Source of the DNA: an uncultured Myxococcales bacterium
GTDB taxonomy: Bacteria > Myxococcota_A > Bradymonadia > UBA7976 > UBA1532
Length of the DNA stretch: 11,237 bases
Direction: 5' to 3'
NCBI GenBank assembly: GCA_937896275.1
Contig: CALBMW010000758.1
Coordinates: 1-11,237 of the forward strand
The notes under the pieces were generated by a model. It worked only from the letters and a program-made list of their open reading frames with translations. It had not been told where the DNA came from and did no database searches. Shown in pieces: positions 1 through 9,529 of the stretch (its first letter is position 1; every line of letters begins with the position of its first letter). Made by a program: the position numbers and the translations under genes.

Positions 1-2
1 CC

Positions 3-470
3 GGTGTACGCGCCCTTCGTCTGGTCGCCCACGGCGTCGGCCGAGCGCCGGCCGTCACCGATCGCGGCCTCCTGCCCGATGACGGCACCATGCAGGCCCT
101 GGCCCGCAAGCTCGCCACCGCCGCGGCGCGCGTCGCCCAGATGGACGAGGTGCTCGCGCGGCCCGACCTGGAGCTCGGGGCGCTGGCGCTCCGCATCACG
201 GGCCTGCGCGCCGCCGGCCACGAGAGCGCCGCTCACGCCGCCGACCGCACCCGCCTCACCGTCGAGCGCCTGGTCGTTCTGCGCGGGCGCGCCCGCGGCG
301 AGCTCGCCGAGGCCGAGGAGCGCCTGCGTCAGCTCGACGCGCAGGCCCGGATCGTCCGCGTGGTGGGCCCGGGCACGGTGGATCTGCGCGCGCTGGCGGC
401 CGAGGTCGACGCCCGCGTGGACCGCCTCGACGCGGCGCTCGAGGATCCCTACCTCGCCCCTTTCGAGTGA
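3..470 (+). CDS. Hypothetical helical protein, 3' part only (5' end outside window)
   Basis: The reading frame is open from the left edge and ends at TGA 468-470, giving 155 visible residues. No GTG or ATG occurs in frame before ATG 90, so the true start is probably outside the window; starting at ATG 90 would give a 126-residue protein. The visible part is rich in Ala, Arg, Leu and Glu, with long stretches that should form amphipathic helices or coiled coil (roughly codons 30-125), and ends in an acidic tail (EDPYLAPFE). I recognise no catalytic motif, signal peptide or membrane segment. It converges on fdhD, with only 15 bases between the two stop codons, so it belongs to a different transcription unit. 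I do not recognise the family. That it is coding rests on the open frame and the GC-rich third positions; function is unknown. Confidence 0.6.
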   Translation, partial: GVRALRLVAHGVGRAPAVTDRGLLPDDGTMQALARKLATAAARVAQMDEVLARPDLELGALALRITGLRAAGHESAAHAADRTRLTVERLVVLRGRARGELAEAEERLRQLDAQARIVRVVGPGTVDLRALAAEVDARVDRLDAALEDPYLAPFE

Positions 471-485
471 CCCTTCGCGTCCGCC

Positions 486-1292
486 TCACTGATGCGCGTT
501 GAAGCCGCGTCCGCGCACGAAGGTATAGAGCGCCAGGCCGGCGGCGCGGGCCAGCTCATCGGCGAGGCTGCTCGCCGCGCCCACCGTCACCAGCGCCCCG
601 ATACGTGCCACCACCGCCTTCTGCACGATCTCGAAGCCCGCCCGGCTGCTCACCGCCAGCACCAGCCCGTCGAGAGGGAAGGCGTCGGCCCGCAGCCTCG
701 CGCCGATCACCTTGTCGACCGCGTTGTGGCGGCCGATGTCCTCGGCCGCCCCGAGCAGCTCGCCCTCGGTCGTGAACAGCGCCGCGCCGTGCAGCCCCCC
801 GGTGCGCGCGAACAGGGGCTGGACGGTCCGCAGGCGATCGGGCAGCGCGGTCACGACGGCCGGATCCAGCTCGAGTCGCGTGAGCAGCGCGGGGGCGCGG
901 ATGAAGACCTGCTCGATGCTCGCCTTCCCGCAGAGCCCGCAGCTCGAGGCCGCGTACATGGCCCGCTGGGCGCGGTCGAAGCGCTCGGGCGCCGCCCTCA
1001 CCCCCGACGCCATCGTCGCCAGGACCACGTTCTGCCTGTTGGGCCGCGCGGGATCGGCGCAGGTCGCGAGCCCCATCAGATCGTCCGGCCCGTCGATCAG
1101 CCCCTCGGTCGCCAGGAAGCCGGCCGCCAGGTCGAGATCGGCCCCCGGCGTGCGCATCAGGACCGCGAGCGCCCGCCCGTCGACCCGAATCTCGAGGGGC
1201 TCCTCGACCGCCACCACGTCGTCCCGCAACACCGCGTCGCGCCGAACCCGCACCACGCGCAGGCCCACCGTCTCGTCGTCGGCGCGGCTCAC
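486..1292 (-). CDS. fdhD: FdhD, sulfurtransferase for formate dehydrogenase activation
   Basis: 268 residues, close to the usual length for the family (E. coli FdhD is about 277). FdhD moves sulfur from a cysteine desulfurase to the molybdenum bis-PGD cofactor so that formate dehydrogenase becomes active; it is cytoplasmic. Visible signatures are the CGLCG cysteine pair (C118, C121) following AASS, matching the conserved Cys-X2-Cys loop; GGLHGAALF at 165-173; DIGRHNAVDKVIG at 185-197; and SSRAGFEIVQKA at 215-226. The start is GTG at 1292, whose GTGA overlaps the TGA of the upstream TPR gene, implying translational coupling. The same frame stays open a long way upstream, but that part is a shadow of the TPR gene and does not look like FdhD. 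No formate dehydrogenase gene is visible in the window, so the client enzyme must be encoded elsewhere. The family call is secure. Confidence 0.96.
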   Translation of the reverse strand: MSRADDETVGLRVVRVRRDAVLRDDVVAVEEPLEIRVDGRALAVLMRTPGADLDLAAGFLATEGLIDGPDDLMGLATCADPARPNRQNVVLATMASGVRAAPERFDRAQRAMYAASSCGLCGKASIEQVFIRAPALLTRLELDPAVVTALPDRLRTVQPLFARTGGLHGAALFTTEGELLGAAEDIGRHNAVDKVIGARLRADAFPLDGLVLAVSSRAGFEIVQKAVVARIGALVTVGAASSLADELARAAGLALYTFVRGRGFNAHQ

Positions 1293-2236
1293 GCGGCCTG
1301 CCCGATGTGTGCGTCGAGCGTCGCGACCTTCGCGCGCACCCCTTCCGCGGACGCGTCGGGGTGGTGCCGCAGGAACAGCACGTACTCGTTGCGGGCCTCG
1401 GTCAGCCGGCCCGCCCGCTCGTGCAGCCGCGCGAGATCCAGGTGCGCGCGCAGCATGGCGGGCTTGCCCAGGATGGCCTCGCGCAGGTGGTGGTGCGCCC
1501 GCCCGGGATCGGCGTCCAACAAGGTGCGCCCCAGCGCGTAGTGCGCCGGCCCGTAGCCCGGGCGCAGCAACAGCACGCGGCGCAACAGGTGTTGACCGCC
1601 CTCGCGGTCGCCGCGCTCGAGGGCCATCAGCGCGGTTTGGTACTTCGCCTTGTGATGCCCGGGCTGGCGCCGCAGGGCTCGCCGGAGCGCGCCTTCTGCC
1701 GTGTCGAAGTCCTTCCGCTCGAAGGCGCACACGCCGAGGGTGTAGAGCGCGCGCACGTCGCGCGGCCACTTCGCCACCACGCGCTCGAGGTGCGCCTGGG
1801 CCTGCGCCAAGCGACCGCGGTCCCGCTCGACCACGCCCAGGTTGAACAAGATGCGCGGGTCGTCGGGGACCGCGATCAGCGCCAGCGCATACTCCCGCGC
1901 CGCCGCCCCGAGGTGCCCCTCGAGCCGCAGCGCGTAGCCCAGCGCGAAACGGAACGTGGGCTCGTCGGGGACGAGGGCCGCAGCGTGCGCGAAGCGGGCC
2001 CTCGCCTGCCGGTTGAGCCCCTTGGCCTGTGCCGCGCGCCCCGCGTGGTAGTGCAGCCAGGGATCGGCGGGGCGGTGCGCGAGGGCGCGGTGCAGGTACA
2101 GGATCGCCCGCTCGGCGTCGCCGCCGTCGACCAGCGCGCGGCCCCGGCGAATGGGCAACCAGTCGGTCTCGCCGAGGAGCGGCTCCAGGGCGCTCAGCAC
2201 CCCGCCCCACAGGCGCGCCCAGGCGACGCTGCTCAT
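1289..2236 (-). CDS. TPR-repeat protein
   Basis: 315 residues from ATG 2236, made almost entirely of about eight tetratricopeptide-like helical pairs (approximately 24-57, 58-91, 93-125, 127-160, 161-194, 195-228, 230-260 and 261-294). Typical spacing is seen in units such as ILFNLGVVERDRGRLAQAQAHL (129-150) and ALYTLGVCAFERKDFDTAEGAL (163-184). TPR arrays are protein-interaction scaffolds; no enzymatic domain, signal peptide or membrane helix is visible. A GTG at 2269 would add 11 residues (RAAPRSGHTD-like), which do not look like TPR, and neither start has a good Shine-Dalgarno, so ATG is preferred. The gene lies in the same reading frame as the glycosyltransferase upstream, with one TGA (2297-2299) and 20 open codons between them. 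Its stop overlaps the fdhD start. Partners are unknown; the glycosyltransferase is the obvious candidate by position. Confidence 0.85.
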   Translation of the reverse strand: MSSVAWARLWGGVLSALEPLLGETDWLPIRRGRALVDGGDAERAILYLHRALAHRPADPWLHYHAGRAAQAKGLNRQARARFAHAAALVPDEPTFRFALGYALRLEGHLGAAAREYALALIAVPDDPRILFNLGVVERDRGRLAQAQAHLERVVAKWPRDVRALYTLGVCAFERKDFDTAEGALRRALRRQPGHHKAKYQTALMALERGDREGGQHLLRRVLLLRPGYGPAHYALGRTLLDADPGRAHHHLREAILGKPAMLRAHLDLARLHERAGRLTEARNEYVLFLRHHPDASAEGVRAKVATLDAHIGQAA

Positions 2237-2296
2237 GTCGGTGTGGCCCGACCGCGGCGCGGCCCGCACCCGCGAATCGCACGCGCGCGGCCCACC

Positions 2297-3796
2297 TCAG
2301 CCACCCTCGCGAAGGAGAGCGCGCGCGCGCGCCAGGGCCTCGCGTGCGCCGCGGGCGTCACCGCGGTCGGCCAGCAACCGCGCCAGGCGCAGGGCGTGCT
2401 CGGCGTGGGGGGTGTGCAGGTGCATGCAGATCTGCAACCACTCGATGAGGTGCTCCTCGTCCCCGACGGCCTCGGCCAGATCCACCGCGGCCCCCACGGC
2501 GGGCAGCTGGTGCAGCAAGCCCGGGTACTGCATCAGGCAGTTGCGCAGCACCTCGTAGGCCTTCTCGAGCCCGAAGAGGTCGACGTACATCTGGACGAAG
2601 CGCAGCAGCAGTGGCGTCGCGTCGGCCGGCGCGGTCTCGAGCAGCGGCTCCAAGAGCGCCCAGGCCCGCATCTCGTCGCCCAAATCCAGATCGAGCGCCG
2701 CCTCCTCCAGATCGGCGCGCATACGCTCCTGAGGCGGCAGGGCGTCGCGGACCTCGCGGTAGACGGCGACGGATCGCTCGGGCAGCTCCATGGCGGCCAG
2801 CGCCCGCGCTTGCTCGAGGCGCGCGCGCCACTGCTGGATGGCCGGATCGCGGAAGGCGGTGGCGGTCAGGCCGGCCGGCGCCTGCGTGGCGAAACGAAAG
2901 CATCCCTCGGCGCGAATCGGGAGCCCCGCGTCCTGCGCAGCCTGACCGGTCACGAACCACAACTCACTGTAATCAGTGATCTTCTTTAGCCACGCCAGGC
3001 CGCGGTCCATCGCCTCGCGCGGTCGCTGGAGGGCGCGCAGGCACTCCACCACGAAGACCATGCTGCTCAGCCTGTGGTTGAGCAACGTGCCGTCCGCGAT
3101 GACGCGCTCGAACCCGGCGAGCGCCACCGCGTCGTCGCCGTCGGCGTAGTGCTCCTTGGCCAGGTAGTAGTGCAGCGAGGGATCGTCGGGCCGCTCGGCC
3201 AACTCGGCGCGCAGCAGCGTCACGTTGCGCGCGCGCTTTCCACGCTGCACCTGCAGATCGGGGTCGTAGCCGTAGTGGATGACGTGAAAGGCGTCCTCAT
3301 AGCACCGTCGCAGCCCGGCCACCCCACAGCCCAACTGTTCGTGGACGCGACCGGTGAAGCGCAGCTCGGGTCTCCGCCGCCACAGCCGCGGCATGTGGTC
3401 GGCCCCCAGCGCGTTGCCCTCCTTGTCGCGGTTCTCGATGAGCGGCAGATAGATCGTGGTCGGGCCGTCCCAGGCCTCGGCCTCGACCAGCCGCCGGATG
3501 TGCTGAGCGCTGCCCTTCGCCAGTCGCTCGTCGGCGTCGAGCACCAGCACGAAGTCCCCGGTGGCGGCGTCGATCGAGGCGTTGCGCGCCGCCGCGAAGT
3601 CGTCCACCCAGGGAAAGTGGACGACCCGGGCGCCCGCGGCCTCGGCGATCCCGACGGTGTCGTCGCTGCTGCCGGTGTCGACCACGATGATCTCGTCGCA
3701 GGCGTCCGCCGCCGACGCAAGGCAACCTTCGAGGAAGTCCTCCTCGTTCCTGACGATGAGACAGAGGGAGACGCGGCGCCGGGGTGGGCCCGCCAT
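2297..3796 (-). CDS. Family 2 glycosyltransferase with TPR-like C-terminal half
   Basis: 499 residues. The N-terminal 180 or so residues form a GT-A fold glycosyltransferase of family 2, of the type that resembles lipooligosaccharide beta-1,4-glucosyltransferases: SLCLIVRNEEDFLEGCL (10-26), nucleotide-sugar region VVDTGSSDDT (38-47), the DxD metal site LDADERL (D87, D89), and RFTGRVHEQL (146-155). From about 205 onward the protein is helical and TPR-like (SLHYYLAKEHYADGDDAVALAGFE at 207-230, further repeats to the end). No membrane helix or signal peptide is visible, so it is probably a cytoplasmic enzyme adding a sugar to a glycan, lipid or protein; the TPR half could bind the acceptor. Start ATG 3796 lies 5 nt beyond the phosphatase stop, consistent with one operon. 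The frame is open further upstream, but that part is antisense-like shadow inside the phosphatase gene. Acceptor and sugar donor cannot be told from sequence. Confidence 0.93.
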   Translation of the reverse strand: MAGPPRRRVSLCLIVRNEEDFLEGCLASAADACDEIIVVDTGSSDDTVGIAEAAGARVVHFPWVDDFAAARNASIDAATGDFVLVLDADERLAKGSAQHIRRLVEAEAWDGPTTIYLPLIENRDKEGNALGADHMPRLWRRRPELRFTGRVHEQLGCGVAGLRRCYEDAFHVIHYGYDPDLQVQRGKRARNVTLLRAELAERPDDPSLHYYLAKEHYADGDDAVALAGFERVIADGTLLNHRLSSMVFVVECLRALQRPREAMDRGLAWLKKITDYSELWFVTGQAAQDAGLPIRAEGCFRFATQAPAGLTATAFRDPAIQQWRARLEQARALAAMELPERSVAVYREVRDALPPQERMRADLEEAALDLDLGDEMRAWALLEPLLETAPADATPLLLRFVQMYVDLFGLEKAYEVLRNCLMQYPGLLHQLPAVGAAVDLAEAVGDEEHLIEWLQICMHLHTPHAEHALRLARLLADRGDARGAREALARARALLREGG

Positions 3797-3801
3797 GCGC
3801 G

Positions 3802-4656
3802 CTAGATCTTGTTGCGCTTGTCGCGCTGCCGTCCGCGTCGGCCCTGAACCGAGACCAGCACGACCGTGCAGTTGTCCTCGCCACCCCGCGAGTTCGCGAG
3901 ATCGATGAGCAGGCGCGGCGCACGGCGACAGTCGTTGTGCTGCACGATGTCCCGAATCTCGTCGTCCTCGACGTGCCCCGTCAGGCCGTCGGAGCACAGC
4001 ACGAAGCGATCGCCCCGCCGCAGCGGGAGGGCGCTGGTGTCGACCTTCACGTCGCGTTCGAAGCCGATGCTGCGGGTGATGATGTTGCGCATCACCGAGA
4101 CCTTGGCCTGCTCGGGCGTGATCAGCCCGGCGGCCACCTGCTCTTGAACCAGCGAGTGGTCCTCGGTCACCTGATGGATGGCCCCGTCGCGCACCAGGTA
4201 GGCTCGGCTGTCCCCGACGTGGCCGAAGTAGCCGACCGAGCCGTAGACCATCATGACCGTGACGGTGCTGCCCATGCCGGTCAGCTCGGGCTGGACGCGC
4301 GCGGTGTCGAAGACCGTCGAGCAGGCCTCCCGCACGGCGTCGTCCATGATGCGCGGCACGTTCACGCGAGCATCCTGGGCGCGCGCGTCCTGCTCGGCCG
4401 CGTGAAGCCGTCGCACCAGCGACGTGCCCGCGGTCTGCACCGTCAGCTTGCTGGCCACTTGCCCGCCGGCGTGGCCGCCCATGCCGTCCGCGACCATCCA
4501 GAGGCCGTTCTTCGGCAGCATCAGGAAGGAGTCTTCGTTCACCTCGCGCCGCAGGCCCACGTCAGTGCCGCCGTGGGCCATCAACCGGAACTCCGGCTGG
4601 GCGGTCTCGAGGCGGGGCATGCGCCCGCGAAGCTCGCGCCGATTGGTCTTGTTCAT
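3802..4656 (-). CDS. PP2C/PPM-family protein serine/threonine phosphatase
   Basis: 284 residues, bacterial PP2C type (relatives: Stp, PrpC, PppA). These are cytoplasmic Mn/Mg-dependent phosphatases that remove phosphate from Ser/Thr residues. The motif order is complete: GLRREVNEDSF (34-44, D42), VADGMGGHAGG (55-65, metal ligand D57), the ATG-containing core STVTVMM (130-136), GHVGDSRAYL (145-154, D149), CSDGLTGHVED (221-231, D223) and GGEDNCTVVLV (258-268, D261). All metal-binding acidic residues are present, so it should be active. The C-terminus is a basic tail (GRRGRQRDKRNKI). Start ATG 4656 is chosen because AGGAA lies 6 nt before it; GTG 4677 is an alternative that adds 7 residues but would swallow this ribosome-binding site. 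It is first in a cluster with the glycosyltransferase, TPR protein and fdhD. The substrate kinase is not in the cluster; PrkA upstream is one candidate. Confidence 0.95.
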   Translation of the reverse strand: MNKTNRRELRGRMPRLETAQPEFRLMAHGGTDVGLRREVNEDSFLMLPKNGLWMVADGMGGHAGGQVASKLTVQTAGTSLVRRLHAAEQDARAQDARVNVPRIMDDAVREACSTVFDTARVQPELTGMGSTVTVMMVYGSVGYFGHVGDSRAYLVRDGAIHQVTEDHSLVQEQVAAGLITPEQAKVSVMRNIITRSIGFERDVKVDTSALPLRRGDRFVLCSDGLTGHVEDDEIRDIVQHNDCRRAPRLLIDLANSRGGEDNCTVVLVSVQGRRGRQRDKRNKI

Positions 4657-4662
4657 CCGGGA

Positions 4663-4667
4663 TTCCT
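4663..4667 (-). promoter_or_regulatory. Ribosome-binding site of the PP2C gene
   Basis: Reading the minus strand, AGGAA is followed by six bases (TCCCGG) and ATG at 4656. This spacing favours ATG 4656 over the upstream GTG 4677 as the phosphatase start. Confidence 0.65.
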
Positions 4668-4698
4668 GCTCGCGCACGACTCCGCCCCGCGCCCGCTG

Positions 4699-4715
4699 GC
4701 GCCGACGTGCGGCGC
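4699..4715. repeat. Perfect 6-bp inverted repeat in the PP2C leader
   Basis: GCGCCG-ACGTG-CGGCGC, a perfect 6-base palindrome arm around a 5-base centre. It sits directly downstream of the predicted -10 box of the PP2C operon, over the expected transcription start (around 4709). It could be an operator or a 5' hairpin in the mRNA. No T-run follows in either direction, so a factor-independent terminator for spoVR is unlikely. In GC-rich DNA such repeats also arise by chance. Confidence 0.4.
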
Positions 4716-4744
4716 AGGATAGCGCGCGCCCCCCAGCGCCGCAA
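4716..4744 (-). promoter_or_regulatory. Predicted sigma70-type promoter of the PP2C-glycosyltransferase-TPR-fdhD operon
   Basis: On the minus strand, TTGCGG (4744-4739) is followed by 17 bases and TATCCT (4721-4716). The spacing is ideal and both hexamers match four of six consensus positions (TTGACA, TATAAT). Transcription would begin near 4709, leaving a leader of about 53 nt that contains a 6-bp palindrome and the AGGAA ribosome-binding site. It lies in the 133-nt gap between spoVR and the phosphatase gene, so the four-gene cluster probably does not depend only on read-through from the prkA operon. Confidence 0.5.
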
Positions 4745-4789
4745 ACACCGCCGCGAACGGAGTCGCCGGCATCTCGGCAGGCATCACGG

Positions 4790-6325
4790 TCACGCAGCCT
4801 TTCCGAAGTTCCGCTCGGCGATCTTCTGGCCGTCGAAGGAGATCAGCACCCGCTTCTCGCCCTTGTGGGTCGCGATGTGGCACGGCCGCTTCCAGAGGCG
4901 GAACAGGTTGCGCAGGGTGGCGTGGGCGTAGGGCGCGTCGAGGTCGACACCCTCGTGCCGATGGGACAAGAGCAGCTCGGCCCGGTTCTCGAAGTTGGCG
5001 TCCTCGACCTCGATGATCGGCTGCCCCATGTTGGTCAGCTGGAACAGCAGCTTCTGCTTGATCTCGTCGAACTGTCGCGACGCGATCTGCCACTCGTTCG
5101 CCTTCGGGTTGTGCTCGAAGGTGAACAGCTTCTGCTCGGCGCAGAACTCGGGCGTCAGGAACTCGTCGAGGAAGGTCAGGTCGTTGTGGTGTCGGCGCAC
5201 CTCGAAGACCTTCTCCATGCCCTTGCCGGTTCGCAGATCCCAGTTCGCCCGCTCGGCCATGTCGTCGCACTCGTCGTAGGCCTTGCCGAAGCGCCCCTTG
5301 TTCCAGCGATCCTCGATGTGGCGGAACAGCTCGAGCCCGATCTTGTAGGGGTTGATGCTGCCGCGGTGCATCACGGTCGTGCCGCTGTGGTGGTCGGCGT
5401 AGTCGATCACCTCGCCGCCCTCGAGCACCCCCTTGGTCGTCATGATGCGGGTGTGCCAGAAGCTGGCCCAGCCCTCGTTCATGATCTTGGTCATCGCCTG
5501 AGGCGCGAAGTAGTAGGCCTCGTCCCGCACGATGCCCACGACGTTGCGCTGCCAGCTCGTCAGCGGCGCGTTCTCCATCAGGAAGAGCAGCACGTCCCGC
5601 TGGGGCGACTCGGGATACCGCTTCTGCTTCTCGATCTCGTCCTGCTGCTTCTTGCGCTGCGCCGTCAGGAAGGCCTCGGGGTTGACGAAGTCGTCCATGT
5701 AGTCCTTGGCCTTGAGCCTCGGGACGGCCTCGTGGTCACCGATGAGCTCGTCGGGCAGATCCTCCTTGCGACGCTCGGAGCTGCGGTCGGGCGTGCGCTT
5801 GATGAAGGGCGCGTGGATGTCGATCAGGTTCTCGAGCGACAGGCAGACGTCGATGAACTCCTCGACGGCGTTGTAGCCATAGAGATCCTGGTAGCGCCGG
5901 ACCCGAGTGGCGTGATTCGCCATCGTGTCGAGCATCTTCCGGTTGGTGCGGCTGAAGAAGAAGTTGTTCTTGAAGAAGTCGCAGTGCCCGAACACGTGCG
6001 CCATCACGAGCTTCTGGTCGACGGTCTCGTTGCCCTCGAGCAGGTACGCGGTGCAGGGATCGGTGTTGATCACCAGCTCGTAGATCTTCGACAGCCCATA
6101 GGCATAGGACTTCGACATCCGCTCATAGGACATGCCGAAGCGCCAATGGGGGTAGCGCGTCGGGAAGCCGCCGTAGGCCGCGATCCCGTTCATCCGGTCG
6201 TAGCTGACGACCTCGAAGACCGTCTCGAAGAAGTCCAGCCCGCACTCCGCGGCGATGGCCTCGATCTTCACGCGCCAGCCCTCGAGCTCGTCCGACAGTG
6301 GGCGGACCTTCAGGTACTGGATCAC
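4790..6325 (-). CDS. spoVR: SpoVR/YcgB family protein
   Basis: 511 residues, the same size as E. coli YcgB (about 510). SpoVR was named for a role in spore cortex formation in Bacillus; in non-sporulating bacteria it accompanies prkA and yeaH and is linked to stationary-phase or starvation responses. Its molecular activity is not established. Family hallmarks are present in order: GGFPTRYPHWRFGMSYE (52-68), HVFGHCDFFKNN (110-121; H110 and H114 could be metal ligands), PQRDVLLFLMENAPL (241-255), NEGWASFWH (283-291), and INPYKIGLELFRHIEDRW (324-341). No signal peptide or membrane helix is seen. Start GTG 6325 overlaps the TGA of yeaH as GTGA, and gives the expected N-terminus and length; earlier in-frame codons lie inside yeaH. 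Third gene of the prkA-yeaH-spoVR operon. Confidence 0.96.
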   Translation of the reverse strand: MIQYLKVRPLSDELEGWRVKIEAIAAECGLDFFETVFEVVSYDRMNGIAAYGGFPTRYPHWRFGMSYERMSKSYAYGLSKIYELVINTDPCTAYLLEGNETVDQKLVMAHVFGHCDFFKNNFFFSRTNRKMLDTMANHATRVRRYQDLYGYNAVEEFIDVCLSLENLIDIHAPFIKRTPDRSSERRKEDLPDELIGDHEAVPRLKAKDYMDDFVNPEAFLTAQRKKQQDEIEKQKRYPESPQRDVLLFLMENAPLTSWQRNVVGIVRDEAYYFAPQAMTKIMNEGWASFWHTRIMTTKGVLEGGEVIDYADHHSGTTVMHRGSINPYKIGLELFRHIEDRWNKGRFGKAYDECDDMAERANWDLRTGKGMEKVFEVRRHHNDLTFLDEFLTPEFCAEQKLFTFEHNPKANEWQIASRQFDEIKQKLLFQLTNMGQPIIEVEDANFENRAELLLSHRHEGVDLDAPYAHATLRNLFRLWKRPCHIATHKGEKRVLISFDGQKIAERNFGKAA

Positions 6326-7434
6326 CGGCCTGCCCCCAGGAACTCCTTGATCGAGTTGACGATGGCTTCCTTGTCCTTGATCTCGGAGCACACCACGTTG
6401 CAGTCGCTGGCGCCCACGGCGAAGTTCTCGCGCAGATCCTTGATGAACTGCCCCGAGCCATAGGGGCTCTCGACCTGGCCGTAGCTGAACTGGTTCGACA
6501 CGGGCACGAGGCCCTCGTTCAGGATGCGGATACAGGACCGCGTGTCGTCGACCGACCAGTTGTCGCCGTCGCTGAAGTGGAACGGGTAGATGTTCCAGTC
6601 GCTCGACGGGTAGTCATCGTCGATGATGCGCGCCGCCAGCTTGTAGGCGCTCGAGATCATCGTGCCGCCCGACTCGCGGGTGTGGAAGAAGGTGTGCTCG
6701 TCCACCTCGCGCGCCGTCGCGTCGTGGACGATGTACCGCGTGACGATGCCTTCGTACTGGCTCTTGAGCCACGCGTTGATCCAGAAGGACTCGATGCGCA
6801 CGATCTCCTTCTGCTCGTCACCCATCGAGCCGGACACGTCCATCATGTAGATGACGACCGCGTTGGACTGCGGGCTCTTGACCGTCGACCAGCTCCGGTA
6901 GCGCATGTCCTCCTTGGTCGGCAGGATCACCGGATTCTTGGGGTCGTAGTGCCCCATCGCGATCGATCGCTTCAGCGCCTGCTTGTAGGTGCGCTTGAAG
7001 TGGCGCAGCGAGTCGGGGCCGACGGGCCGGATGCCGGTATAGCGGTCCCGCTCGGTGACGACCTCCTTCTGACCGCGCGGCTCGATGCGCGGAAGCTGCA
7101 ACTCCTCGCCCAGAATCTGCGCCAGCTCGTCGAGCGTGACGTCGACCTCGAGGGCCTTCTCGCCTTCGCCCTCGCCCGCCTCGCCCTTGCCGGGCTCCTC
7201 CTGCCCCTTCCCGAGCCCGTCGCCCTCCTCGCCGTTGCCCTGTCCGACGCCGCCGCCGTCCTGGGCGTTGAACTTGAAGCGCGGCAGCTCGATCTGCGGC
7301 AAGGGGATCGACACGCGATCCTTGCCCTGCTTGCCGATCAGCTCCCCCCGCGAGATGTACTGCTTGAGGTTCCGCCGAATGCGGCCCCGCACGATCTGGC
7401 GGAAGCGGCTGTGGTCCTGCTTGATGCGGCTCAT
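6322..7434 (-). CDS. yeaH: YeaH/YhbH family (DUF444) von Willebrand A-like protein
   Basis: 370 residues. The N-terminal part is basic (SRFRQIVRGRIRRNLKQYI, 9-27), followed by a Gly/Glu-rich, probably disordered linker (about 59-93), then a conserved middle region (LRHFKRTYKQALKR, 143-156) and a von Willebrand A-like domain. The metal-ion-dependent adhesion site is intact: DVSGSMG (D199, S201, S203), a Thr in ESGGTMISS (T258), and FSDGDNW (D289, D291). YeaH pairs with PrkA and SpoVR in very many genomes and is thought to act with PrkA in stress and starvation responses; VWA proteins partnered with AAA+ ATPases commonly act as substrate or target adaptors, but this role here is inference. ATG 7434 follows the prkA stop by one base, and its TGA overlaps the spoVR start, so translation of the three genes is tightly coupled. 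Slightly shorter than E. coli YeaH (about 427), mainly in the linker. Confidence 0.96.
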   Translation of the reverse strand: MSRIKQDHSRFRQIVRGRIRRNLKQYISRGELIGKQGKDRVSIPLPQIELPRFKFNAQDGGGVGQGNGEEGDGLGKGQEEPGKGEAGEGEGEKALEVDVTLDELAQILGEELQLPRIEPRGQKEVVTERDRYTGIRPVGPDSLRHFKRTYKQALKRSIAMGHYDPKNPVILPTKEDMRYRSWSTVKSPQSNAVVIYMMDVSGSMGDEQKEIVRIESFWINAWLKSQYEGIVTRYIVHDATAREVDEHTFFHTRESGGTMISSAYKLAARIIDDDYPSSDWNIYPFHFSDGDNWSVDDTRSCIRILNEGLVPVSNQFSYGQVESPYGSGQFIKDLRENFAVGASDCNVVCSEIKDKEAIVNSIKEFLGAGR

Positions 7435-7435
7435 C

Positions 7436-9487
<2,052 letters not shown>

Positions 9488-9492
9488 CTCGT

Positions 9493-9498
9493 CTCCTC
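9493..9498 (-). promoter_or_regulatory. Strong ribosome-binding site of prkA
   Basis: On the minus strand GAGGAG is followed by five bases (ACGAG) and the ATG of prkA at 9487. It is the best Shine-Dalgarno sequence in the window and fixes the prkA start. Confidence 0.85.
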
Positions 9499-9529
9499 AA
9501 CCGCGTTCCGAGGGTTTGATGTCCTCGGT

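Noticed and set aside
466..490. AGTGA/TCACT inverted repeat spanning the two converging stop codons
   Set aside because: Only a 5-bp stem with a 15-base loop and no T-run; too weak to call a bidirectional terminator.
486..2282. 598-codon open frame that would give FdhD a 330-residue N-terminal extension from a GTG with a fair Shine-Dalgarno
   Set aside because: The extension is Arg/Ala/Gly/Pro-rich and overlaps the TPR gene in another frame, whereas normal FdhD length and the GTGA overlap fit GTG 1292.
3797..3997. 67-codon upstream extension of the glycosyltransferase frame
   Set aside because: It lies inside the phosphatase gene, has no family resemblance, and the family N-terminus begins a few residues after ATG 3796.
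4424..6463. Long open frame (679 codons) on the + strand opposite spoVR
   Set aside because: Shadow of the confirmed spoVR gene, with no recognisable domain and biased composition.
7150..7260. Repetitive-looking GC-rich segment within yeaH
   Set aside because: It encodes the Gly/Glu-rich linker common in YeaH-type proteins; low complexity rather than a DNA repeat element.
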